A stretch of DNA of 64,000 nucleotides, taken from positions 56,048,001 through 56,112,000 of the forward strand of contig CM034546.1 of NCBI GenBank assembly GCA_020055645.1, in the 5' to 3' direction. The notes under the pieces are model-generated. The model searched no databases, had not been told where the DNA came from, and was given only the letters and a program-made list of their open reading frames with translations. The DNA is from Tomocerus qinae (lineage: Eukaryota; Arthropoda; Collembola; Entomobryomorpha; Tomoceridae). The position numbers were made by a program, and so were the translations under genes. Position 1 is the stretch's first letter; each line of letters begins with the position of its first letter. Of the stretch, positions 1 through 13,600 are shown one piece after another.

Positions 1-3000
1 ATTTCGACTGCAAAGAATCTTCTAACGCTTTATTTTCTGATTCATAGTTTATCTATAGTCATAAAGATCAAATATAGTTGTCACCACAATAATTAATAAT
101 ATTTATAGCATAATTTTAGTATTTCATAATTCATTATAATTGGCTTAATTTTAGTATATTAATATTCAAACTCACCAATTTAAGAAAGGAGTAATTGCTG
201 ATTAAAGACAAATAATGAAGACTGGCACTGCCCGTGTAATTGTCATGAAGCAGACAACCGTTACTATTATAGTCGTAGCTGCTGTAATTGTTTAAGTGAT
301 TGTCATAAAAACTATTTCCACCGTGGAGATCCTTATTAACAACCCCAAACTTCAATCCTTGCATATTACCTCCAACAGCAGTTCCGTTTAAAGAAATTGC
401 CATGGCTGGCAAGAACATGAGAAAAAGTAGATATCTATAAAAAACATTGACGCATGAAATTCCAGGTAATGAAAGTCAAATAACAGCCAAGTCTATACTA
501 AACTTAATAACTGTTTTGAACTCTTTTGTTCAATTCCTTAAAATAAACAGCTTTATGTGTGTGTGTGTGTGTAATTTTCATCTATACAAACATGTTTTAT
601 TAATACATCCCCTTTGGATGTATTAATAAAGGCAGCATTTCTTTTCCCTGTACTATCATATGAGAAATCAAAAATAATACGAATAGTGGGAATCAAATAT
701 GCATAGTGAATGAGAAAAAGGTGAACAAAACTATAAATTACTTATACTCACAACGACCGCTGAGTTTGTCTATTCAATGCAATGTAATGAGTCACTACAT
801 TCACACGAATCTGAGTCTAAATCTGAGTTAAGATTATGAACAATGTGTACTGCTCTAATGAACTTTATATCCAAATCCACAACACATCCTCTTGAATAAA
901 ACTAAATATAAATACATAAAAATGTGATAACGTTGAGGAGGGTCGCTCAATCCCTTAAAAAGTGGGGTTTGATTCGAATAATAAAAAAATCTACACAAGG
1001 TAGAATTTTTAAAAGCAACAACGGGATTCCCACTTTATGTAACTGGTAATGGTGATTGATAATTGGATGGTTAATGTGAAAATTGCTCATGTCATCTATC
1101 CATTATCTAAGCCGCTAAAAACTTATTTTATTCATATAAAATGACTCCCGAACACATTTCCTAAAAATGTCTTGGTCTAGCAGCCTGATTTACCCAATAA
1201 CTAGTATTTATTTATTAACCAAACCACCAGGAAACAAAAAAGTTACTCATTTCTTACAAAAAAATAAAAAGTACTACTTTTTCTAAAAAAGGAGTCATTT
1301 TTACCTTTTTTACCGTATTTACATATTTAAAAGTAAGTGGGGCACGCTGCTACATCAAAAAAGATAAAAAGGCAAAAAAGACTGCTTTTAAAAAATCTTA
1401 CCCCAACCATTTTATAAAAAAGTGTAAAGGGCTGTAAATGTAATGTAAAAGCACTGTAAACTACTACTGTAAACTACTGTCAGTCGAGTCGTTGCATTTG
1501 CCGAGGTGAGTAAGTGTGTCTTGGAGCTCCTACAATTTCGTCATTTTTGGGTGTAAAAGTACAGCTACCGGACTGAAATTAGATTCATCAGGTGCTCCAC
1601 GTCAAGATCTCTCTGGACAGGTGATCGACAAATAAAAAAGGTCAGTCTTTAATTCGAAAACATTGCGATTTCCCAAATTTTGGCATGGATTGTCTTGTGT
1701 GGAAAATGGCTGACCAGAAGAGTGACCACGATGATAAACCAAGAATATGCAAATTATCTACATGCAAAGTCACTTATCAAAGATAGAGCAAATGTAAATC
1801 TCGTCGCCCGCTTCACTTTACTCACATGCATTCATGTAAGCTATCGACATAAACACACGTACCCATAGTCGAAATGATATGCACGACTCGGCTCCCCCAA
1901 CTTCTGTGTTGGGTGTAGGTAAATTAATTATACATAGTTGTTATATTAATGATTTAAGCAAATACCATTTGGCCATAATATTGTAATTGCATTACAAACT
2001 AAATTATATGTATACTTTCATTCCTAAACCACCTTCGAATAGACCGTCTTTCCCTATATGTAATAATACGTACTTATATTCGATATCTATTTTGCATCTG
2101 CAATAATTAATAAATGAAATACCAGTGAATTATATTTATATTGTCTGTAAAGCTATCCTATAATATTTGTACTTAATGGCTATAATTTCAGTTGATATTA
2201 TGATGTGTACTTGTATATGTAATGATACTTGACTGCCTATGGCCTTTCCGAAAATAAAACCATTACCATTACCATTACTATAAATGCAATTTCTGATATA
2301 TTTCAATACCTAATTGTAATTGTAACTGTTTATAGATATTTATAAAAATGGTACAATGATCTGTTAAAATAAATAGTTTTACGTGAGGTTTCTTGTCACA
2401 GACAGCGTATTTTTTGCACACAAGGATTTTAGTCTCTGCAAAGATTCTTTCCAATTCCGAAGAGTACTGGATCCAAGCCGTTTAGATTCTCCTTCACTAA
2501 TCTCATTTCTTTTTTGGTAGTCGTTCCATTTTCTGCATATTTCAATATCCCACAAATCTGGATTTCTCTTTCGATATGTCAATCCCTGAATGTTACTACC
2601 ATCTCCTTTCCCAATTCGTCTGAACAAGCTATTCGGATTAAATGTTGAAGAAGCTGACATGGTATGTTCTCCAGGTGGACCGTTCTTACCATAATCATTT
2701 TGTAGACATAGTTTTAGGACAACTTCTTCAAGTGTATTTGTACAATGTAACTGTAAAAGTGTTTCTGGGGAACTTTCTGTTAAAAGACTTCCATTTCTCA
2801 TGAGACCTACCTTGAAATTCAAAATTTTAGTTTATTTATTTGAGAACCCATTCAAATGAAATTTGGTGTTAAATATAATTTAAAATATTTAGAAGTAGTA
2901 CTGAAAGCAGAAACTAAAAGGCATGAAATTAATTCAGAAAAGTTGAGCATATTTAATAAGTAGTCATATTAAATATTAAATAGACGGTTTTTATAGTAAT

Positions 3001-4358
3001 GCTAATTGTTAACTTAGGCAATCGTTTTCTCGATTTCGGGAAGGGCGGCGACACAACTCTGAGTTGCGCCTTACCCATTTTGTGGCCGCATTTACCTTAT
3101 TTAGTAAAGTTTTCTTACTGTATTAGATTGACGAGCCTCCTCGATGTAGTGCGTAGTAATAATCACAGTAGTCTTCCCAGAGGATGTTAAGCTCACTAAA
3201 TGCTCCCAAATACTTCAAAAACATAAATACATTATTTTAGAGTGACATAATACGATATTAATATTAAAATCAACCCCATAGTTGAGATAAATAGATTGTG
3301 TTCAGATTCTTCAAAATCTTTTAGTTTCACCCATTTCTACAGCACAAATAATAAACAGTTACATTGACTGAGAGCTATGGCCGACCTTGTTATGGATCAT
3401 TATTATCTTTTACCCCTCGGAACCAGAGTACGTCATCACTTCTTTTATATGAATGGTTTTTATTCTAAACTCTATTTAGACTGAAAATGATAACAAAGTT
3501 TCTCACCTTTTTCGCAGCAAAGGATCAACACCAACGGTCGGTTCGTCCAAAATCAAAAGCTCAGGGTTATGAATAAGAGCTACTGCAAATGAAACTCGCC
3601 TCTGTTGTCCCCCACTATGTATACAATAAATAAAAATATGATTATTTTCTGTACCTGCAACATTATTACACTAAATCTGGTATTAAAATAACTTAAATGC
3701 TATGAAATATATTATAGTTTATTTATGTACAATTAAGATTTATAGTCACCTTAATGCGTTGATTCTTCTGCTGCTTGAGGGTAGCTTCAGTAAATCTATC
3801 AGGAACTTACTATTAATTTTAAGAAGAATTTTATTCATTCCGTAAAGGGTCCCAAAATATTCAAGTGTTTCGGCAATTGAAAAATCTCCTATCAATGCGA
3901 TTTCCTGCAATAGCGTTTTATTTAAAATTCTCATTCGTTTAAATGATATAATGGACTAAAAGAGTCAGCGAGATTTAGCGCACTCATCATAAAAAGTATA
4001 ATTTTACCTGGGGCATATACCCAACTTGTTTTCCTGGAAATCCATTGCCTTTTGTTCTTGGTGAACGTCCTCCAACAAGAATTTTGCCAGAATCCACCTT
4101 TTTGACTCCCAAAATACTTGATAATATTGTAGTTTTCCCGCAGCCACTGGATCCTAACAACCCGTAACTGCAAAATGTAATTTTGTAAACTATAATTCCC
4201 CACCTTAATTAAAAAACGCACTTTATATTTTTTTAAACTTACATCGTGCCTTTTTTTACGGTCATGTTGAAATTTCGAAGAATTTGTAGTGAATATTTTC
4301 CATTTCCATAAGTTTTGTTGACATTGACCACAGAAACAGCTTCTTCAGACGAATACAT
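1..4358 (-). CDS. ABC transporter, ABCG20/23-like (arthropod ABCH type), 3' part outside window
   Basis: Half-size ABC transporter with the nucleotide-binding domain first. Eight exons can be joined in phase (plus-strand coordinates): 4243-4358, 4008-4167, 3750-3904, 3507-3614, 3119-3212, 2383-2810, 176-434, and 1-52 running off the edge. Visible motifs in order: Walker [10 protein letters not shown] (exon 2), signature SGGQQRR followed by Walker [14 protein letters not shown] (exon 4), and the H-loop region [11 protein letters not shown] (exon 5). Exon 6 continues with VGLMRNG and ends in a basic stretch just before the first membrane segment, which is in exon 7 ([14 protein letters not shown]). 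Exon 7 also starts the large extracellular loop with several N-glycosylation sequons. The family (ABC-2 type membrane domain) exports lipids or xenobiotics; the substrate here is unknown. The start ATG at 4358 is the first good one. About 365 codons are present, and the rest of the membrane domain lies beyond position 1. Confidence 0.88.
435..2382. other. Long intron 6 of the ABC transporter gene
   Basis: A 1.95-kb intron between the end of the nucleotide-binding half and the first transmembrane exon. It contains a short (TG)n run near 555-572, low-complexity A/T-rich sequence, and towards its low-numbered exon-6 side a stretch that looks like the 3' end of a non-LTR retrotransposon (see separate entry). 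No coding exon was recognised inside it. Confidence 0.7.
1880..2281 (+). mobile_element. Possible non-LTR retrotransposon 3' tail
   Basis: The stretch ends in AAAATAAAACCATTACC followed by further CATTAC repeats (about 2255-2281). A polyadenylation-like AATAAA followed by a short simple repeat is a common 3' end of non-LTR elements. No reverse transcriptase sequence was found, so only a 3' UTR would remain. The left limit is a guess. Confidence 0.35.
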
Positions 4359-7300
4359 TTTAATGTCACGGCTGTGCCGCACCAGGAAGTAACTTTGTAA
4401 ATGTTTTCTCTAATCACCAGCCACTTATTCAGCTAGTATTTGTCGTTAAATATATTTTAACAATTACACAATGATATGACAATATAAACGTTAACTAAAC
4501 TGAAACATTTTTACGACTTGTTTGTATGTGAATACCTTTTCTGTATATTTTGAATGTTTGAATTAGAATGCAGAATGCAGACTAAGCAATTTAATGCATT
4601 TGTTGTTGTCTATAGCTACATTTGCACAATGAGAATAAAAAATTTTAAGCCTCTTACCATGTATACCTATATTTTAGACTTATGCATGTATTATTATTAA
4701 TTTTATGATTTGTAGAAGTTGTCTGTTGTTTCTGTTGAGTTTTAAATGCAGTAGGCATGTATTACAGTGGAGTTCATAATGAAACCCGGTTATTGAGAGA
4801 ATAACCTTGATATATTAGGTAGATACGAGAATGTAGGAAATATACAGGATATATGCCTGGAAGCTTCCATGTGTGTAAACCTGTCCATGGTTAATAAAAG
4901 ATGTTCACCTTGATTTACACGCAACAAAATTTAATAAGCGTGATAATACTTCATAGATTATCGGATGAAATAATAAAAATGTTCTAATATGGCCGTAAAT
5001 ATGTTATTTAGATGTGTTTAAATAGTTTTTATTTCAACATAAAGGTTTTAATGAGTAATTTAGCAACATAAATTTTGACTGTTATTGTAGAGGGTTGTAA
5101 TGCTTCAGCCAAAAGTGTTGACAGAATTTTGTTGTTGATCTTATACTACCTATGTTGTTACAATGTTTCTTGGGAATTGTTGTTGAGTGTAATAATGACC
5201 CTATGAAAATTCGAGATAATAATGGGAACCTTTTATTAATTGCTCCAGATTTAACAAACCTTCGTTTGTTCGGAGTGATCATCTCTCATTTGTATAGGAT
5301 AACTAAAGCATAGAAAGACATTACCTTTTTCAAATCAAGCATATAGCATGAATAGTTGAAGTTGACAGACAATATCAAAAATAGTAAACAATGCATACCT
5401 TCAAGAATGAACTGTGCAAACCGAAGACAATACTTTTATAGCTTGTGTGATTTTTCCATCTATGATGAAACTATAGAATAGGCCGGAGGGCCACTACTAT
5501 TTTGTATAAATAATATATACTGTTATTAATATCATCATGCATGATATCACTCCTACCTATCAATTACGTTGGTGAGGAGAGATATCATTTTCTTACTAAA
5601 ACTTCACGGCTCGGCGAGCAGTACCAGAATATCCCTCCTAGTCTAGTCTGAAAGAGACAAGGTATCCCTCTCAGGTGGATATTACTTCTAGTCTGCCACA
5701 TAGTCACTGCGCTACAGTGATTTTATTTTGCAGTGGTTTCAATTTTCTTTTCTGGTCTTAATCAAAGTTTAGTTCTTAATTCTGAAAGTGTTTGGTTGCA
5801 TTTTGCAGTTAATAGCAGGTCATAATTGGCATAACTTTATTTTAAATAAATTGATATCCATGATATGATAATAGTAAAATTAAATTTCCAAAACCACCCA
5901 GAACATATGGGTTGTAAGAAATGCATAACTTTTGATTGTTATCCTACAAACAAAATTGCACCGATATACAATAAACTACTAGTACCCGACTGCTTCCCTG
6001 ACACACGAGAATAATATTTACATCGATAATTAGAATCCACCCACAAATTACAGGATAAGACGTCTGAAAACTCGGTCGATCGTTTGGTAAACGGAAATTA
6101 TAGTTGGCAAATGTTTTTGTAACGTCAGTCGGAAGAAGCTCATTGGGAAAAATTTCCAATTTTTCCCAATGAACTCTTCTACAGGGAACAAGAAAACTAA
6201 ATCAAGACTTATTCAATGGATTATTTACCATACTTTAGGATTTTGAACTAAAACGAACAAAATGTAATTCCATATACCTGTACCTGTTCACGTAAATAGT
6301 TTCTGAAGATTTTTCTTGATAGAAACATATTATTACCATTATGTTACTATTAATGTTGTTCCACGGGTTAAAGGTACAAAACGTGTTATATCCATTTTAT
6401 AATGCAACGTAGTTGGAAATATTTATCACTTTCTACCTAGATAAGCCATCGTTGTTTTATCTTATATTCACAGAATGCTTGCACTGGATATCATGTGAAT
6501 TAATTGCTATCAAATACACATGCTATGCTTATAGTAGCTTATAAAATAATAAAGCAACACACTTAGGTAACCAAACTTAAGAGCAGAGGATGTTAAAAAT
6601 AAAATCAAGGAGAAATAATGGGTATTTCCTTATAATATATACACATACATAATACCTCATTATAACAAGAATAATTTCTGAGACATTTATCCGTGTTAGA
6701 TGATTGATATTGCACTACTTCCGTGCCGAGGGAATTACTACATCAGTCTTAGGTAGTACAATACGTTTACCTGCCTACATACAATATACAATACAATACA
6801 ATATACATGTATTTATTATTTGATAGAATGTGAGACTCGAAGAGATACAATGAATGACTCTCTCAGACTATAAACAAAGAGGGATAAAGAGTGGCCATTA
6901 TTACAAGATAGTTACTATACAGTAATAATTAGATGGGTAATACTGGAAATACTAGAAACAATCGATTAAAAGTAGTTTAATTAAGCCTAGTTTTGAAATA
7001 TTATTGAGATCGGACATGCTAATCAAAAGATATTGCAATAAAAGCGAAACTTGTAAAATGTGAATATATGTAATTTCTTATGAGAGAGATCTTGCACATT
7101 AGTCCGATCCATGAAATAAAATCGCAAATACATTACATTGACCTTTTGCTTTGAAATTGATTTAGAGACTTCTATGACGGGACTTGACAAAATACATTAC
7201 CATTTCATCGCCACGCACAGGTGGAATGGAGTTGTATTTTGTCGAGTACCCTCTATGATCCCTAAAGATGAAACTGTACCTCTGGAAATTCAAAATGTAA

Positions 7301-7686
7301 CTATTCATGTATTCATTCGATTCTAAACTTTAATTAACTTTTGTATTACATCATTATAACTGATTTTGATTAAAATTTATTTATAAGTACACTACTATAC
7401 TACCAAATAATGAAATTCCACTATGCAGAACGTCACTTACATTCAATTCAGAATAAAAAATGGTTACGTCCAATGTAAAGTAAACGATGTTAGAAATAGC
7501 TTATTTATAACAGATTTAAATGATTAGTATTTGAACTACAACAAAAATAAATTATTATCAAAGCAGACAATATTTTATAAATACAACAAAAAAATTACTG
7601 GAAACGAAGGCGTGTTCAATATAACAATTGCAATTGTAATAATAATTAGTTACGTATTAGAAAATCAATAATGCTCTACTACTAAT
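4359..7686. other. Intergenic region between ABC transporter and mannosidase genes
   Basis: About 3.3 kb between the start of the leftward ABC gene and the 3' end of the leftward mannosidase gene. I see A/T-rich sequence, a strong palindrome near 6131-6179 and a (CAATATA)-like simple repeat around 6780-6805, but no credible coding exon or RNA gene. The short open frames here show no homology or splice context. Confidence 0.6.
6131..6179. repeat. Long near-perfect hairpin
   Basis: Arms TCATTGGGAAAAATT and AATTTTTCCCAATGA (6140-6172) pair perfectly around a 3-base loop, and the pairing extends imperfectly outward through GAAGAAGC / ACTCTTC. It may be a relic of a small inverted-repeat transposon or a palindromic expansion. 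Confidence 0.75.
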
Positions 7687-10600
7687 CTACTGTTGAAATC
7701 CAATTTGAAAGCCATATATTTCCATGGGATCTAGAACCATATTCTGGCTTGACTTTAGCTTCATTAACTGATACAAAAACGAAATACTCATTTGTGTGAC
7801 ATTTGGTTCAAGAAGATTGGGGAAAACATTGTTTAGGTTCAGCTGAAATAAAGTTAAAAAAATTAATTTATAATTCTCTAAATCAAATATTGAATGCAAT
7901 CATTTAAATAGATTTGCCACAAAAGCCCCTTGCAGTGCTTTTATGGCAAGAGTATTTTCAATATTTATTACTTACTCGCCCCAATGTTGATTTGGTAGAC
8001 TGACATGGCATAAATTTTGAATGCTTGCTAAATCTCGCATCAAATCCCATCCGACGGATTAAAACCGCAGCCTTTGGTAAGGGAATGTATTTAGTATCAT
8101 CCAATTCGTTGGGAAATTTAGCCAAAGGAAGTGCATCAATAAATTCAATATCACAAGGAATATTTCTTCGTTCGTTGTAATCAGAAATTTTAGTGGCAAG
8201 GTTTTCACTGAGAGATTTGGAATGGGGGTCAGTGGAAGTTGCCGAGAAGATGTGCAAAGGATGAAGCAGTTCATTTCTTATTAGGTTTGCCATGAGTGAG
8301 AGCATCGGAGCTTTTTCGGATAATTGGTTGTCCTATTTTAAAATTATATTTAACTGTAGTTACAAAATATAAAAACATATTCGTAAAACAATTTTTTAAT
8401 TATTACATTGCAGTTATGTGTTTCCAGAAGTAATTTGAAAACATTGACATTAGGTATGGCCACGCCTGATCCTTGGCCTACCCCAAGTCCATCGTCTCTA
8501 GTCAGAGTTCGATCCATCATCACCTAAATCAGTTTAAGAAGGAATTCGTTTTTATTTCATATAATTTGTCATTAAATTGAGACTTACGTCGATTTGTCCG
8601 GATTTTAAGCTTGCTGTACCGACAGGTTGGCCTCCCAAAACAGTTATTCGTAGGTTGGAATCTTCTATGTATGTTGCAGATGGCATTGGATAGTAATGAC
8701 CTTGTAATGGCAGCGTTTGAAATCTTTTTCTTTCAATCATCTATGTAACATTAATTCGTGATTAGTAAGTATCTCAATTGGAAAAAATATAAATAGTGTC
8801 TAAATTTATTTTTTAATTAATTTATATTATGACATTATTATATATAATTGTATATAGTGCAGGGTCACAATTAGAGCCTCCACCCAAAATCAAAAAAAGT
8901 TAAAGTTTGTGAACGTTTTTTGCACGAAAATGCAAAAGAATCACAATTCGCGATAATATATACTATATAATACTATATAACTATATAATACTATATAATA
9001 CTATATAACTATATAATATATTATAATAATAATACTATATAACTATATAATACTATATAATAATAATACTAATACTATATAACTATATAATACTATATAA
9101 TACTATATAATAATAATACTAATACTATATAACTATATAATACTATATAATACTATATAACTATATAATACTATATAACGCGATAATATAATTCGCGATA
9201 ATATAATACTCAATAGTATATTTTGAAAGGTTTTATATAAAAAAGTTGCTTTTAAACTTTCCCCTAATTATTTTATTCTACTTACTTGAAATGCATTAAG
9301 ATCGGTAAAGGAAATATTTCCTGATCCTACATCACTGTCAATTCGCATCAATAATTCAAAATCTGATTTGTGTTTTAAATCAATAGAATTTGTGATTTCT
9401 ATTGCGTTCCTTAGTATCCCTATAAGGAATAAATATACAAGATAAGATACTTCTTGGATGGCATAAAAAATACACCAACTACCGCTTTTGGAGATCAAAT
9501 TAAATAATACCGGTGTAATTGTAGACTATTATCTTATGCTGAATGTTGGGCAGAGAAACCTCAACATAGCTTTGAAGCCTTCCTTTAACTATTTTAATAA
9601 AAGGTCGATTGGTAATTGGAAATGGAGAGGCTGGTCCATCAGGAAGAAATAAATAAAGACCTGACACAGCACCACCACTATATTTTGTTCCGTATCTATA
9701 AAAATATAAATAGCAGTAAAATAATTGAAGGGTTATTTTAAAGAATTTTATAAAAAGGTGTTACATTTATCCTAAATTTCATGCCAATGCTATGTTAAGC
9801 ATATAACTTCAAAAATTACTTTGCCAAATTGCCTTACGTAAACATCTTAACTTTCAAGTGGTATACATTGTCGTTTAGTCGAACACTATTGATGAATCCG
9901 TTGGAATCAAAATTGACTTCGAATATCCCGTTAGCAATATTGATAGGTGTGTCAGGCCATTCCGCAATATCAAAATTCGAATGTCTTATTGGCATTTTCA
10001 ACTTTTTTTTACCAATCAAAAAGATTTTTGGTTTTTCCACTCTGAAAGATATTTTCTGGTCAGTGAATTTTCATATACTGTAGCAATGCATAAATATATT
10101 TATGAAGAACTTACGTAACTTTATGAGGCTTTAATTTCTCTACCCTTATTACAAAACTATTAATAGCCATCGCATTTTGTTTGGCAATGAAGTTTAACTG
10201 GAAGATATTTTTTGATATCGCATGACTAGAATGAGATTCAAAAACTGGAAATAATTCAGAGTCAACAACATTTTGCTCCAAGTCTGTAACTCGAACGACA
10301 GTTCCTTCCTCTTCAGGAATTTTAATCGTGACTGAGGTCAGCGTGGTTCTACTTTGAGCCAAAGCATTGAAAACAGTGAAAATAGCCCGCGGATTGGAGA
10401 AGGTCAGGGAAATTATTTTAAGACTTGGCAACGAATATATTGGCACGTCATTGAAAATTGACTCGTATTTCATTTCGAAGGTTGTAGTGTCCGAATCATT
10501 TTCAAGATTTTTTGAATTCGCAAAAATGTTTTTACTTTTGATGTGTGTCAAAATTTGAATGGATTTCTGCATTACACAACTGCAATTTTTGATCCCATTA

Positions 10601-13600
10601 TTTAACCTATGATGCAACAGAAATTATTTTAGAATGGAAAATATTACTCCAATGTCTTAAATAGTCGTGATTTGTGTAATAAAGTGTATAGCGGTAATAC
10701 AGTAAACAATTGAGTGTAAAGTATGTTGATGCTGTTGCATAGAATTGGAAAAGTTTGAATTACTTTTGCGCATAATCCTTCATAACAAAGTCTTTTGCCG
10801 TTCCTGTGACACCGTCGTGGTGCTGAAACAAACTTAACGTTCTTCTTGCACTCCTCAAATATTTGAAGAATTTTTTCATAATAGGGAATTGTATTAAATC
10901 GCCAGATCTTCTAGATATCTCAGCATTTAGGAAAGTATAAGCCAAATGTGCCGACCTGAAATCATTTTGGTATTCAAATTGTGTATTAAATGTGGACAGA
11001 ACTAAAATTATTCACAAAATCAATTATAAAATAAAATATTTTAGTTTATGAATTCGTTCTGCATATTTTTGAATCAAACTCAATTTTTCTAAAGGTTTTA
11101 ATTAACTTTAAGTAAGAAATGAGTTTTCTGTCCAGGGCCTTATGAAATGGTCTAGATGTATAATATCCACTCCAGTAGTGTTGATTCTTATCAGCATAAG
11201 TGAAAAAATCGCCGGAGAGCTTTGATAGATTAATTTTTTTTGAGCGTAAATCAGAACGAATTGCTTCAAAATACTCGTCCAAAGTTCCATAATGCATCTA
11301 TATTGTCATTTATTAAACTTGGTAAGTTTTCAATTGCCTATTAAAGCTTTGAAAATCTCATAAAATGATTAATAATAATTCCTCTCATTTTTTGTACAAA
11401 TACTTTATAGTCATACTATAAATCATAATTCCGTGAATGTTTTTCAACATATTCTTAAGGCTGGCTTGTCTGTTTCAAACTTTCAAAATCTCATTTCAAA
11501 CAGACTGTTTCAAATGAGATTTGTTGAGAGTATCCTCGACTGCGTAGAAACAAACGGTTGTTAATTAAATCACTTATCGCACACTGAGATTCTCATATTA
11601 TAAAAGAGGAATGGGTAAAAACTCCCGCATACGATACGATATGACCGGTTTCACATATCGGACAGGTATCTCATTCGAAAGAGGAAACTTTTTTCGAGGG
11701 CACATGTTTGCTTTTTTGTAATATTGACTGAAAGTCGTAAAAAACTTGAGTTGAACATGTTTTGCATGTAAATTCCTACTCAAACCTTCTGTTTTCAAAA
11801 AGATAAACTGGTTCAAATTATTTCAAAAAGATAAACTGGTTCAAATTATTTCAAAAAGATAAACTGGTTCAAATTATTTCAAAAAGATAAACTGGTTCAA
11901 ATTATTTCAAAAAATTATTTTGCCGTCATGTGTGCTAGACGTAGAAGGAAACATGTAGATTATGAATATGAACTCTCACTTGTACTGGTGACTTGTACTA
12001 GTGTCTCTCTGAGCCAACAAGCCAGCCTTAAACATCAGCAAATTCATTAGGTGATGGTAATTTATTCATTAATAATAAATGAGATTGATTTTACTTAAAT
12101 TAAAAATAGTAAATATTACCTTTGTATACTAAAAATCAATGTTCTTCCTATTTACTTCTTAACTTTTATTGAACAGCTGATAAATTACTTTACCTTAGTG
12201 TGGAGATCGGTTCTTTGGTTAACATGCCTTGAAATATTGCCATAATTTCTTGTCATATCTTTCCATTCCTTTGAGGTATTCCAAGCAAAATCTGTACCAA
12301 GAGGGACGAGGATTTTATTTGTCTGGAAGAGCATTGCTTTCTTCTTGTACTGCCCAACCAATTTATATGATCTGCTTTCAATATTTGATGCCGTTATTTC
12401 CTGACCAGTATAGTACGGCTGGTGAGGTTCTCTGAAGTCAAATGTCCTACAGAGAACTTGATCAGGTCCACAAGTGGACACCGTTGTATAGCTCGTAAAG
12501 GGGGCCATGTGAGTCATTATGTCAGTCAACCCAGATTTATCTTTAGAAATCAATTTTATTTATCTATATATTATAAGCATTAAAATAAATTCAATTTAAG
12601 AGAATTTACCCCAATTTTGTCTCCAAAAAAACTCCAATTGTTGCTTGTTTCCCAAATATTGCTTAACTAAATAATGTGTTCTTTGTATCAGCATGTTTTT
12701 GAAGCCGGATCGTTTCAAGATATAGGCCATTGTTGGAGACAGTCCAAAAGGGTCAATTGACCATCCATTTCTGTTAAGTTTTGTCTGCATATTGCATTAT
12801 ATTTCCTAGTCGGTAATTTAGTTTAAAATTCATGACCTGTATGGATATAGTAGAGTCATACCTCGGAATGTACTTTAAGTGTGTCTTCAACCACATATTT
12901 CCTTCCAAAAGTTGTATCAAAATTGAATAGTAATGGGAATTGGCTTCATCTGGCATTACCCATCCACCTGTAACGAATTCCAACTGCTTTCTTTCAACAA
13001 TCCTAAAAAAACATTTTTGTTTATTTATTCCATGTAAATACATCTACTTATGCCTTCCAATTCTATTGAAATGAATAATCATATCGTCTGCTTAACATTA
13101 CTAAGTAACAAGCCATTTTATCATGACTGCTACAAAGTAACAAGCCATGATAAAATGGCTTGTTTCTTTGTAATGTTAAGCATAGAATACATTTGTCATG
13201 TTTATTATTCGATTTCAAATACAAATCACTCTGAATCTGTTTTTTTTAAAGTTTTGACATTTGATAGTTAAAACAAACTAATTTAGACAATAAGTATGGA
13301 AAGCTTGAAGATGAATATGTATATAACATTAAAATTTGATCTTGATCATATTATATAATTTTTATTTCTTCATAAAAGCAGTAATTTCATTTAAGTTTCC
13401 TAATTAATAATACAATACTATTTTTCTAAAGCGACTGTGATTTATCGATTCAGATCGTTATTCAGATTCAGTGTTTTAATCAATGTATTATTATTCAAGC
13501 TGTTTTTGTCATTTAAAATTCAAAGCTAATAATAGTTAAAACTTACTTTTTAAGTTGGAGTTTCTTTTTTTGAGATATTTCATTCCACCACAAACTAAAG

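Noticed and set aside
1680-1868. 62-residue plus-strand frame in ABC intron 6
   Set aside because: It lies inside an intron on the opposite strand beside a probable retroelement tail; no domain similarity.
5944-6159. 71-residue minus-strand frame
   Set aside because: It ends in the hairpin at 6131-6179, has no homology and no splice context.
11793-11904. CRISPR-like regular repeats
   Set aside because: Units are directly adjacent with no spacers, in an intron of a eukaryotic gene; a simple tandem array.
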